Source: an archaeon UBA55 (GTDB lineage Archaea; Undinarchaeota; Undinarchaeia; Undinarchaeales; Undinarchaeaceae). Taken from it: a DNA stretch of 17,420 bases. The notes beneath the pieces are model-generated. The model had not been told where the DNA came from, made no database searches, and saw only the letters and a list, made by a program, of their open reading frames with translations. Where the stretch lies: positions 44,511 to 61,930 of the forward strand of contig DAFN01000001.1 of assembly GCA_002495465.1 (NCBI GenBank). The letters run 5' to 3'. The position numbers were made by a program, and so were the translations under genes. Of this stretch, positions 6,252 to 12,414 are shown in pieces (within the stretch, counting starts at the first letter, position 1; each line of letters opens with the position of its first letter).

Positions 6252-7896
6252 GCAAATATCTGGAGAAAAACTGTTTGAAGAATTCAAGACTGTTCAACTT
6301 AGCGAATTCTTCCGGAAAAACAGGCAGTACCTTGGCTACGTCGGGAAAATAAAATCTCTGACTACCGTTATACACGAGCTCCTGTCAAACTCTCTCGACG
6401 CCTGCGAGGAGGCTAAGATTTCCCCTTCAATAAAAATTACAATTAGCGAACTTGGAACTGAGCACTACAAAGTTCGCGTTGAGGATAATGGTCCTGGAAT
6501 TCCTGAGCAGCATCTTGAGAAAGTATTTGGACAGCTTCTCACAGGAACAAAATTTCATAGAAATATTCAACTGAGGGGTCAGCAGGGACTTGGGGTCTCT
6601 GGTTGTGTTCTTTTCTCTCAAATGACGACTGGAACGTCGACCTATATAAAATCTGGCACAGGAAAAGGGAAGGTTGTTGAAGCCAGAGTTGAGATTGACA
6701 TAAAAACCAATTCTCCAAATCTTATAGACAAAAAAGTTGAAAACAGTGTGATGCGTGGAACTGTAGTTGAAGCCGAATTCAAGGGAGTTCAGTATACTAA
6801 AGGAATTCGCGGACCATTCGAATATATTCGCTGGACAGCTGCGGCAAATCCTCACGCCGAGATTATGTTCAAGGACCCGGAAGGAAGTGAGATGCTCTTT
6901 GAACGTGTAATTGATAAGGTTCCAAAAGTTCCAAAAGAGGTAAAGCCACATCCTTCTGGCCTGGAAGCTCATGATATCTTGGATCTGGCTCTCAAATCCA
7001 AATCCCGTGCCATTTCTTCATTCCTTTCGTCTGACCTTGCACGAGTAAGTTCTGACAAAGTTAGTGAAATCCAGGCTCTTGTTGACTTTGACCTTGCAAA
7101 AAGTCCGAAAAGGCTTGAATGGCCTGAGGCTGAGCAGATAGTCAAGTCCTTTAAGAAGATAAAGTTCATGGCACCACCTACTGACGGTCTTATACCAATT
7201 GGAAAAGACCAGATAGAAAAGGCTCTGAATAACTTATTATCTCCTGACTTCATAGAAGTCATTTCAAGGAAGCCAACAACCTACAAGGGTGGTATTCCTT
7301 TCATAGTTGAGATAGCGATAGCCTATGGAGGAAATTCAGGTAGGGCTGCTGCTTCGAAGGAAATTAACGAAAGGAAGGTAGAGATAATGCGCTTTGCGAA
7401 CCGTTCACCTCTTCTTTTTGATGCCGGAGGTTGCGCTCTTACTAAGGCAGTTAACTCAATAGACTGGAGACGATATAAATTGAAAGATATGGAAAATTCC
7501 CCAGTATCACTTTTTATCAATCTCATTTCGACTCACGTTCCTTACACATCTGCAGGAAAGCAGGCAGTTGCCGGCGAGGAAGAAATCCTTAATGAAATAA
7601 GGATGGCGTTAATGCGCGCTTCCCGTTCTCTGCAGCTCTTCCTTTCCGGAAGGAGAAAAGCATCTGAAATCGCAGAGAGGAAAAAAATGTACGAAAGGTA
7701 CATACCTGAGACTGCCAAAGCTCTTGCAAAGCTTACTGGAAAAAAGAAAGACGAGATAGAGGGGATGCTGAAAGCTCTGGTTCTTGAGCGCTTCGGTGAC
7801 GACAAGCCGGATGATGATGAAGAAGAGGAAGAATTAGAGGAAGAGTCTGCAGCATATGATGAGATTCCGGAAGATGTATCAGAGGAGGATGAATAA
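6244..7896 (+). CDS. top6B: DNA topoisomerase VI subunit B
   Basis: ATPase subunit of the type IIB topoisomerase that relaxes and decatenates DNA by passing one duplex through another. The GHKL ATPase fold is at the N-terminus: HELLSNSLDA with E45 and N49, DNGPGIP (81-87), and the glycine-rich lid RGQQGLGVSG (111-120). A helix-two-turn-helix region follows (about 230-310), then the transducer domain with the ATP-contacting lysine in SAGKQAVAG (K439). The last 35 or so residues are an acidic tail (DDDEEEEELEEE and beyond). Codons of this tail (GAGGAGG, 7882-7888) also form a good Shine-Dalgarno 10 nt before the top6A start. Start ATG overlaps the KH-protein stop. Confidence 0.97.
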   Translation: MPEQISGEKLFEEFKTVQLSEFFRKNRQYLGYVGKIKSLTTVIHELLSNSLDACEEAKISPSIKITISELGTEHYKVRVEDNGPGIPEQHLEKVFGQLLTGTKFHRNIQLRGQQGLGVSGCVLFSQMTTGTSTYIKSGTGKGKVVEARVEIDIKTNSPNLIDKKVENSVMRGTVVEAEFKGVQYTKGIRGPFEYIRWTAAANPHAEIMFKDPEGSEMLFERVIDKVPKVPKEVKPHPSGLEAHDILDLALKSKSRAISSFLSSDLARVSSDKVSEIQALVDFDLAKSPKRLEWPEAEQIVKSFKKIKFMAPPTDGLIPIGKDQIEKALNNLLSPDFIEVISRKPTTYKGGIPFIVEIAIAYGGNSGRAAASKEINERKVEIMRFANRSPLLFDAGGCALTKAVNSIDWRRYKLKDMENSPVSLFINLISTHVPYTSAGKQAVAGEEEILNEIRMALMRASRSLQLFLSGRRKASEIAERKKMYERYIPETAKALAKLTGKKKDEIEGMLKALVLERFGDDKPDDDEEEEELEEESAAYDEIPEDVSEEDE

Positions 7897-7898
7897 TT

Positions 7899-9017
7899 AT
7901 GGCAGCGAAAAATAAGGACAAAAAGTTTGATGAGAAAATTAAGAAAGAATCTCTGGACTCAATAAGCGGCTTCGGTAAGAAGATTGTTGCCTCCGTGGAG
8001 AACAAAAATCCTCCTTCTTTCGAGATACCACTTCGCTCAAAGACAAACATAAGTTTTGATGAAAAGCAGAGAATTCTCGTTCTCGGAGACAAGACATCAA
8101 GCAGGCGTTTCCTTAATGTGGCTCACGCAAGAAAGTTCATGCAGTCCGCTTTGATAGCCTCCGCCTGCAAGGAATACATTGAGCACGATAGGACAGTCGG
8201 AAAGCGTGAATTGTATTACAACCTGAAGCACTCTCTTCCAAACTCCAAGGAGAATACATTTGAGGACGATATAGAATCTGGAACAGTTCTCAACGACCTG
8301 GAGGCTTCTATGGGTGTTCTGAGGGAGCGTCTCCACATAGAAGCAAAAGCCCGCGGTTCTATTTACGGAGACATCACACTCAGCCAGGCAGGAGATACAT
8401 TCGACTGCAGCAAGCTCGGAAGAGGCGGATGGGCAATTCCTGGATATACAGAGGACGTTGATATTATAAACTACAAAGCGGATTTCATTCTTGCAATAGA
8501 GAACGACGCAATGATGTCCCGTCTCATACAGGAAAAGGTCTATAAGAATTTGAACTGTCTCCTCATCACTGGTGAAGGTATGTTTCCGCGCGGTGTGAGA
8601 AGGTTCATCAAGCTCTTGAATGAGAAACTAAAACTTCCGGTTATAGCCTTCGTTGACGGAGACCCGTATGGGTTTTACATATATTCTGTTCTGAAATACG
8701 GCTCCATTGAACTGGCCCATCTTTCAGAAAGGTATGCGGTTCCTAATACTCGCTATGTCGGGATGACAATGGATGATATAGAGACTTACGAGCTTCAGAA
8801 TGTTACAGAACAGCTCAAGGAAGTTGACAAAAAGCGAATAAAAGAGGAGCTCGGCTATATGTGGTTCAAGAATAATCCGGCCTGGGTGAGACAGCTCGAG
8901 AAAATGCTTGATATGGGTGTCAGAATTGAACAGCAGGCTCTCGCAAACAAGAGCCTTGACTTTGTTGCAAAGAAGTATCTTCCTGAGAAAATAAAAGAAG
9001 AGAAATTCCTAGATTGA
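7899..9017 (+). CDS. top6A: DNA topoisomerase VI subunit A
   Basis: DNA-cleaving subunit of topoisomerase VI and relative of the meiotic protein Spo11. The 372 residues contain the 5Y-CAP domain with the catalytic tyrosine in KRELYYNLK (Tyr pair 106-107, the second expected to attack DNA) and the Toprim fold with its metal-binding acids: E201 in AIENDAM and D253/D255 in FVDGDPYGF. The neighbouring GEGMFPRGVRRF block is also typical. It starts two bases after the top6B stop, preceded by GAGGAGG at 7882-7888, so the two subunits are made from one mRNA in similar amounts. The gene ends 46 bp from the convergent glnA stop; I see no clear terminator in that gap. Confidence 0.97.
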   Translation: MAAKNKDKKFDEKIKKESLDSISGFGKKIVASVENKNPPSFEIPLRSKTNISFDEKQRILVLGDKTSSRRFLNVAHARKFMQSALIASACKEYIEHDRTVGKRELYYNLKHSLPNSKENTFEDDIESGTVLNDLEASMGVLRERLHIEAKARGSIYGDITLSQAGDTFDCSKLGRGGWAIPGYTEDVDIINYKADFILAIENDAMMSRLIQEKVYKNLNCLLITGEGMFPRGVRRFIKLLNEKLKLPVIAFVDGDPYGFYIYSVLKYGSIELAHLSERYAVPNTRYVGMTMDDIETYELQNVTEQLKEVDKKRIKEELGYMWFKNNPAWVRQLEKMLDMGVRIEQQALANKSLDFVAKKYLPEKIKEEKFLD

Positions 9018-9063
9018 TTAGTGTCCTGGGAGAGTGACCACCGAACTTTCCTCTGACTTATCT

Positions 9064-10407
9064 TCAATATTTACTAAGATAATTGTCAAGCTCCCAATTA
9101 CTTACGTGGAGCCTATAATTGTCCCATTCAGCATTTTTGCCTTCCAGATATTTTGAGTAGATATGTTCTCCGAGAGTTTTTTCCATAAATTTACTTTCTT
9201 CCATAAATCCAATTGCTTCTCCAAGAGAGCCGGGCAAGGTCTCTATTCCTCTTTTCTTAAGCTCATCAGCAGAAAGCCCATACAAATCCTCCCTCTGTGG
9301 TTCAGGGACTTCAAGCTTTTTCTCAATTCCATCTAGACCACTTCCTAACATTGCAGCAAAAGCTAAGTAGGGATTTGTACTTGGATCCGGGCACCTGAGT
9401 TCAAGTCGTGTACTTGCTTCTCTACCTTTACTCACTCTTGGAATTCTAATTAATGCAGATCTATTTCTCGGACCCCAGCAGATGTAAACAGGGGCTTCGT
9501 AGCCCGGTACCAGCCTTTTATAGGAGTTTACAGTTGGGCTTAGTACAGCTGCCATACCTTTTACGTGACTGAGTTGTCCCGCTATGAAACTCTTGGCTGT
9601 TTCTGAGAGGCCGAATTCTCCCTCTGAGTCATACATCACAGTTTCTCCTTCATTAGTGAAAAGGCTCTGGTGAACGTGCATTCCTGAGCCGTTTACGCCC
9701 TCTATCGGCTTTGGCATAAAGGTTCCATGCAGACCATTTATGTGGGCTATTGATTTGACAGTGTATTTGAGCATTTGAGCATTGTCAGCCGTTCTCAAAG
9801 CATCTCCATACTTAAAATTTATCTCATGCTGACCTGCAGCTACTTCATGGTGACTCATTTCCACTTCAATACCAAAAGAATGCAGGGCATTTATGATTTC
9901 TCTCCGTATTCCATGCGCTGAGTCGCGTGGATTATGGTCAAAATAACCCCCTGAGTCATGAGGAACTGCAGAAATGGTCCCATTATCTGTCTTGAAAAGA
10001 AAAAACTCCAGTTCAGGTCCTGTATTGTAAATGAATCCTGCGTCTCTGGCATTTTCCAGCATTTTTTTGAGCGCATTTCTTGGACATCCCTCAAAAGGTT
10101 TTCCGTCTGGAGTGTGTACATCAGCTATCATCCTTGCAACTGGGGGTCCTTCAGTTTTCCAGGGGATAAGAGAAAAGGTGTTTTCGTCAGGAACTAAATA
10201 CATATCACTTTCATGTATTTTTGTGAATCCGTCTATTGAAGAGCCGTCAAACCATACTCCATGGTCAAGTGCTTCTTCAAGTCGTCCGACCGGGATGGTC
10301 ACATTCTTCATACTTCCCCATATGTCTGTGAACTGTATGTTGACCAGCTCAACGTCTTCTTCACTTGCCCGTTCGAGCACTTTTGTTTTTAGGTCTTCTT
10401 TTGCCAT
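9064..10407 (-). CDS. glnA: Glutamine synthetase, type I
   Basis: Makes glutamine from glutamate, ammonia and ATP; dodecameric cytosolic enzyme. The 447 residues fit the GSI-alpha group. Motifs in order: FDGSSIDGF (53-61), GPELEFFLF (130-138), HHEVAAGQHEI (186-196), NGSGMHVHQS (239-248), KRLVPGYEAP (297-306), and RLELRCPDPSTNPY (334-347). In Bacillus-type GSI-alpha an arginine in the DGSSIxGFxRI context mediates glutamine feedback; here the position holds lysine (K63), so feedback behaviour may differ (inference). Divergent from an Lrp/AsnC regulator with a 122-bp AT-rich gap holding a palindrome. A glutamine-producing gene next to an Lrp gene suggests local regulation. Convergent with top6A. 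Confidence 0.97.
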   Translation of the reverse strand: MAKEDLKTKVLERASEEDVELVNIQFTDIWGSMKNVTIPVGRLEEALDHGVWFDGSSIDGFTKIHESDMYLVPDENTFSLIPWKTEGPPVARMIADVHTPDGKPFEGCPRNALKKMLENARDAGFIYNTGPELEFFLFKTDNGTISAVPHDSGGYFDHNPRDSAHGIRREIINALHSFGIEVEMSHHEVAAGQHEINFKYGDALRTADNAQMLKYTVKSIAHINGLHGTFMPKPIEGVNGSGMHVHQSLFTNEGETVMYDSEGEFGLSETAKSFIAGQLSHVKGMAAVLSPTVNSYKRLVPGYEAPVYICWGPRNRSALIRIPRVSKGREASTRLELRCPDPSTNPYLAFAAMLGSGLDGIEKKLEVPEPQREDLYGLSADELKKRGIETLPGSLGEAIGFMEESKFMEKTLGEHIYSKYLEGKNAEWDNYRLHVSNWELDNYLSKY

Positions 10408-10422
10408 AGCAATCTCACTCTT

Positions 10423-10439
10423 AATAATAGGGTATTATT
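10423..10439. promoter_or_regulatory. Palindrome in the glnA-lrp gap, candidate operator
   Basis: AATAATA-GGG-TATTATT is a perfect 7-bp inverted repeat with a 3-base centre, located 16-32 nt upstream of the glnA start and so on top of its probable promoter. TTAATAATA (10421-10429) recurs as a direct repeat at 10471-10479, 50 bp away, about five helical turns. Lrp-type dimers/octamers often bind such phased half-sites. AT-rich composition means chance is not excluded. Confidence 0.4.
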
Positions 10440-10498
10440 TTGTTATATTAAAAAATTATGGAGAAAATCATTAATAATATAAAGTAAAAACCAAAAAA

Positions 10499-10508
10499 CT
10501 TAAAAATA
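10499..10508 (+). promoter_or_regulatory. TATA-like box for the Lrp gene
   Basis: CTTAAAAATA with an upstream purine-rich CCAAAAAA, centred 26 nt before the ATG at 10530. The near match to the aIF1A box (CTTAAAAAC) supports a real promoter and a leaderless message. Confidence 0.55.
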
Positions 10509-10529
10509 CCTAAAGAAAATAAGAGAAAT

Positions 10530-10979
10530 ATGGGTGCAGATGATAAAGATATTAAGCTTATTAGAGAACTTTCTCAAGACGGTCGCAGGTCTTTGAAATC
10601 ACTGGCAACGGAGTTGGGGGTGTCTACAGTTACTGTGATGAACCGGATGAAGCGCCTGCGAGAAAGCGGAGTCCTAAAAGGCTTCACAGCTGTGGTTGAT
10701 CCTTCTAAACTGGGCTACAATATTACGGCGATAATAAGCATTGTCACCAAGCGGAAAGAGCTTGTCTCAATAGAGAAAAAACTTGCACAACATCCGAATG
10801 TTCTGGCAATTTATGACGTTACAGGCACTTATGATTTCATTGTCGTATCTCGTTTCAGAAAAATAACAGATTTGAACAGGTTTTTAAAAAAGTCTCTGGC
10901 GATAGAAGGCATAGAAAACACTTATACTCAGGTTGCGTTGAATGTCATGAAAGAAACCATAGGAATCCCTCTTAAGTAA
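10530..10979 (+). CDS. Lrp/AsnC family transcriptional regulator
   Basis: Amino-acid-responsive DNA-binding regulator. The 149 residues show an N-terminal helix-turn-helix (about 6-50: IKLIRELSQDGRRSLKSLA, LGVSTVTVMNRMKRLRESG) followed by the RAM ligand-binding/dimerisation domain (about 65-140), including VTGTYDFIVV in the effector-binding loop. Length and domain order are standard. It is transcribed away from glnA; together with the palindrome and spaced repeats between the two genes, this suggests it controls glnA and perhaps itself, but the ligand cannot be read from sequence. The structured RNA and tRNA-Asn lie just downstream on the same strand. Confidence 0.93.
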   Translation: MGADDKDIKLIRELSQDGRRSLKSLATELGVSTVTVMNRMKRLRESGVLKGFTAVVDPSKLGYNITAIISIVTKRKELVSIEKKLAQHPNVLAIYDVTGTYDFIVVSRFRKITDLNRFLKKSLAIEGIENTYTQVALNVMKETIGIPLK

Positions 10980-10993
10980 AGTATTTTAAGCTG

Positions 10994-11002
10994 TTAAATT
11001 AT
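10994..11002 (+). promoter_or_regulatory. Possible TATA-like box for the structured RNA / tRNA-Asn
   Basis: TTTAAGCTG is followed by TTAAATTAT, centred about 30 nt before the structured element. No equally well-placed box is seen directly upstream of tRNA-Asn, where the expected region overlaps the second hairpin, so both RNAs may come from one transcript. Weak evidence in AT-rich sequence. Confidence 0.3.
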
Positions 11003-11027
11003 GAATTTATTCTATTATCTTAAAGGT

Positions 11028-11101
11028 GCCCATGTAGTTCAGACAGCAACCTGCAAACAGGTTGATCATTTTGACTACATCAGCCCATCTGACGATGGGC
11101 T
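11028..11101 (+). ncRNA. Structured, tRNA-like RNA element of unknown function
   Basis: A 74-nt segment with three perfect helices: an outer stem ATGTAGT (11032-11038) with ACTACAT (11074-11080), an inner stem CAACCTG (11047-11053) with CAGGTTG (11058-11064) closed by a CAAA loop, and a second hairpin AGCCCATC/GATGGGCT (11082-11089 with 11094-11101). Its first 15-17 bases nearly copy the 5' end of the tRNA-Asn 98 bp downstream (GTGCCCATGTAGTTCAG against GTGCCCCTGTAGCTCAG, two differences). GCCCAT occurs twice (11028-11033 and 11083-11088) and either copy can pair with ATGGGC (11095-11100), so two alternative folds exist: a tRNA-acceptor-like closure or the local hairpin. It lacks the GG of a D loop and any TTCRA T loop, so it is not a normal tRNA. 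Could be a small RNA, a leader of the tRNA transcript, or a decayed tRNA. Transcription is inferred, not shown. Confidence 0.5.
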
Positions 11102-11125
11102 AAATAGACATATCATAGATAAAGT

Positions 11126-11197
11126 GCCCCTGTAGCTCAGCGGTAGAGCGTGTGGCTGTTAACCACAAGGTCGCAGGTTCGAATCCTGCCGGGGGCG
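11126..11197 (+). tRNA. tRNA-Asn (anticodon GUU)
   Basis: Full 72-nt cloverleaf: acceptor GCCCCTG/CGGGGGC (with one T-G pair), D arm GCTC-AGCGGTA-GAGC, anticodon arm TGTGG-CTGTTAA-CCACA with GTT anticodon, variable AGGTC, and T arm GCAGG-TTCGAAT-CCTGC. Discriminator G73 and no encoded CCA, as expected for archaea. No intron. An oligo-T run (11204-11208) just downstream is a plausible terminator. Confidence 0.97.
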
Positions 11198-11203
11198 CTA
11201 CTA

Positions 11204-11208
11204 TTTTT
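11204..11208 (+). terminator. Oligo-T terminator after tRNA-Asn
   Basis: TTTTT seven bases past the tRNA 3' end, the form commonly used for termination of archaeal tRNA transcripts. No hairpin other than the tRNA itself is needed. Confidence 0.45.
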
Positions 11209-11248
11209 CGCATATAACTCTAGGTATAAACTCCGTTAACAACTCAAC

Positions 11249-11298
11249 AAATAAAAAAAATATTAGCCCCGTAAAAGCGGTTTAGACTTTAACAGGGC
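11249..11298 (-). terminator. Hairpin plus T-run terminator for the zinc-ribbon gene
   Basis: Bases 11266-11298 form an interrupted hairpin (GCCC/GGGC, GT/AC and AAAG/CTTT separated by single mismatches, nine-base loop). Read on the minus strand it is followed by an eight-T run (complement of 11253-11260). It lies 26 bp beyond the stop of the 47-residue gene and is oriented to end that transcript; it also separates it from the convergent tRNA. Confidence 0.5.
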
Positions 11299-11323
11299 GT
11301 AATTTTAACTAAAATTAGTAAAC

Positions 11324-11467
11324 TTAGTAGTTCCTTCGCTTTGCAAAGCAATCCCTGCAATATACAGGTCTGTCCTCTGCTGGCTTGAAGGGAACTTCAC
11401 ATTCGTTCTTGCACTCAGCGCATGTTGCCTTATGCATTTCTCTCTGTGGTCTTTCAAATTCTGCCAT
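11324..11467 (-). CDS. CxxC-x17-CxxC zinc-ribbon micro-protein (47 aa)
   Basis: Very small protein with four cysteines in two knuckles: C16-x2-C19 and C37-x2-C40 with exactly 17 residues between, plus C23. The text around them, TCAECKNECEVPFKP and DRPVYCRDCFAKRR, is that of the CxxC-x17-CxxC domain found in small, presumably zinc-binding proteins of archaea and candidate-phyla bacteria; function unknown, nucleic-acid binding is often assumed because of the basic ends. Unlike most genes here it has a strong Shine-Dalgarno, AGGAGG (complement of 11477-11482), nine bases before ATG, and a terminator downstream, so it looks like an independent, well-translated monocistronic gene. A TATA-like GCTTAATAAACC (complement of 11517-11528) would give a leader of about 30 nt. 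Confidence 0.88.
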   Translation of the reverse strand: MAEFERPQREMHKATCAECKNECEVPFKPAEDRPVYCRDCFAKRRNY

Positions 11468-11476
11468 GATATCTAT

Positions 11477-11482
11477 CCTCCT
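11477..11482 (-). promoter_or_regulatory. Consensus Shine-Dalgarno for the zinc-ribbon gene
   Basis: AGGAGG on the minus strand, nine bases upstream of the ATG at 11467. It decides the start codon and contrasts with the leaderless-type promoters elsewhere in the window. Confidence 0.75.
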
Positions 11483-11565
11483 ATATGACTTATAGCTACT
11501 TTATCTGCAAGTTGGGGTTTATTAAGCTTTTGTAGGCCCCCCTTTTCTGAATATTCCTGCGATTT

Positions 11566-11781
11566 TTATGTTATTGACTTTATAGTATTTTGAGTCATCC
11601 ATAGTACAAAAAAACCGCCTAGTAATGTCGTGACATGGCTCAGCAGGTACTGCTCTGGAAATATATATTTATCCATCAGACCCCAGAGTCCTCTCCATAC
11701 TCCTATTATGGCGATAATTATGAGACTTCCAAAAAGAACTCTGTGATGTCTCTGAAGCTTCCAGAACTTTCTGTGAACCAT
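11566..11781 (-). CDS. Small two-helix membrane protein, unknown function
   Basis: A 71-residue protein with a basic N-terminus (MVHRKFWKLQRHHR), a first hydrophobic helix at about 15-34 (VLFGSLIIIAIIGVWRGLW), a short loop with DKYIFPEQ, and a second helix at about 43-63 (SHVTTLLGGFFVLWM). By charge distribution the basic N-terminus would be cytoplasmic. I do not recognise a characterised family, though the FW..hhRVLFG...WRG.WGL..KY.FP pattern looks like a conserved archaeal small membrane protein. It lies 30 bp past pyrE on the same strand and has a TATA-like box overlapping the pyrE stop, centred about 25 nt before its ATG, so it may be transcribed alone. Confidence 0.7.
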   Translation of the reverse strand: MVHRKFWKLQRHHRVLFGSLIIIAIIGVWRGLWGLMDKYIFPEQYLLSHVTTLLGGFFVLWMTQNTIKSIT

Positions 11782-11800
11782 ATTTTCCTTAATAAATAAG

Positions 11801-11811
11801 CCTATAAATAA
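11801..11811 (-). promoter_or_regulatory. TATA-like box for the 71-residue membrane protein
   Basis: Minus-strand TTATTTATAGG, centred 25 nt before the ATG at 11781 and abutting the pyrE stop codon. Same geometry as the other leaderless-type promoters in this window. Confidence 0.4.
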
Positions 11812-12414
11812 TTATTCTGAACCGTCTTCAAGGTATTTTTGTATTTTTTCGTAGTCTTCTTGGCTCAGTTCTCCTGTTTTCAGACCGTAGTCTAAAGTTT
11901 CGCTGAGGGTCACCAGAGAATGAAGTTCGATTCCATTTTCCTTCAGACGTTCGCGTCCTCCCTGCTCTCTGTCAAAGACAACAAGACAATGTTCTATGCT
12001 TGCTCCTGTGTTTCTTATTCCCTCTACAAAGGACTCTTTGCTGTATCCTGTTGTTATCAGGTCCTCGACCAAAAGAACTTTTTTTCCTGAGTCCATAGAA
12101 CCCTCTACTTGTGAGGTTCTCCCATAGCCCTTCGGCCTCCTCCTGATATATGCCATTGGAATATTGGTTCTGGCAGATATCCATGCTGCATATGGGATTC
12201 CTGCGGTTTCTCCCCCTGCCAATATTTCGACTCCTGTTTTTTTAACTATTTTAGATGCTTCCTTTGCTATGAGGTCCATTACATCAGGATATGATATGAG
12301 GGATCGGCAGTCAATATATATTGGACTTTTTTTCCCGGATGCAAGATCAAATCCATCATCTGTCGATACAATAATCGCCCCGTACTCCCAAATCTTCTCA
12401 ACTATGTTGTTCAT
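11812..12414 (-). CDS. pyrE: Orotate phosphoribosyltransferase
   Basis: Joins orotate to PRPP to make OMP in pyrimidine synthesis. The 200-residue protein has the type I phosphoribosyltransferase PRPP loop VLLVEDLITTGYS (113-125), the lysine-rich catalytic segment YIRRRPKGYGRT (89-100), and the early LASGKKSPIYIDCR block (25-37) seen in PyrE. Its ATG overlaps the pyrF stop in ATGA (12411-12414), so pyrF and pyrE are translationally coupled and act in consecutive steps. The PRPP it uses derives from ribose 5-phosphate, the product of the pentose phosphate genes upstream in the same cluster. Confidence 0.96.
   Translation of the reverse strand: MNNIVEKIWEYGAIIVSTDDGFDLASGKKSPIYIDCRSLISYPDVMDLIAKEASKIVKKTGVEILAGGETAGIPYAAWISARTNIPMAYIRRRPKGYGRTSQVEGSMDSGKKVLLVEDLITTGYSKESFVEGIRNTGASIEHCLVVFDREQGGRERLKENGIELHSLVTLSETLDYGLKTGELSQEDYEKIQKYLEDGSE

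Noticed and set aside
6427..6972. 181-residue minus-strand open frame opposite top6B
   Set aside because: Mirror of a strongly conserved gene; no start context or recognisable domain.
10031..10474. 147-residue plus-strand open frame opposite glnA
   Set aside because: Antisense shadow of glutamine synthetase, Ser-rich low-complexity composition, no family features.
11062..11092. Box C/D sRNA (TGATCA and CTGA as C and D boxes)
   Set aside because: The C-like box matches only part of RTGATGA, no terminal stem brackets the boxes, and both lie within stable helices.
11028..11101. Calling the structured element a tRNA-Cys (74 nt, CTGCAAA resembling a GCA anticodon loop, terminal U like U73)
   Set aside because: The supposed anticodon loop has no flanking 5-bp stem in the right register, seven bases of it are in a perfect stem instead, position 7 is mismatched, and there is no T loop or D-loop GG.
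11301..11316. AT-only palindrome AATTTTA-AC-TAAAATT as terminator
   Set aside because: Two-base loop and no G-C pairs make it unstable; the GC-containing hairpin with T run at 11249-11298 is the better candidate.
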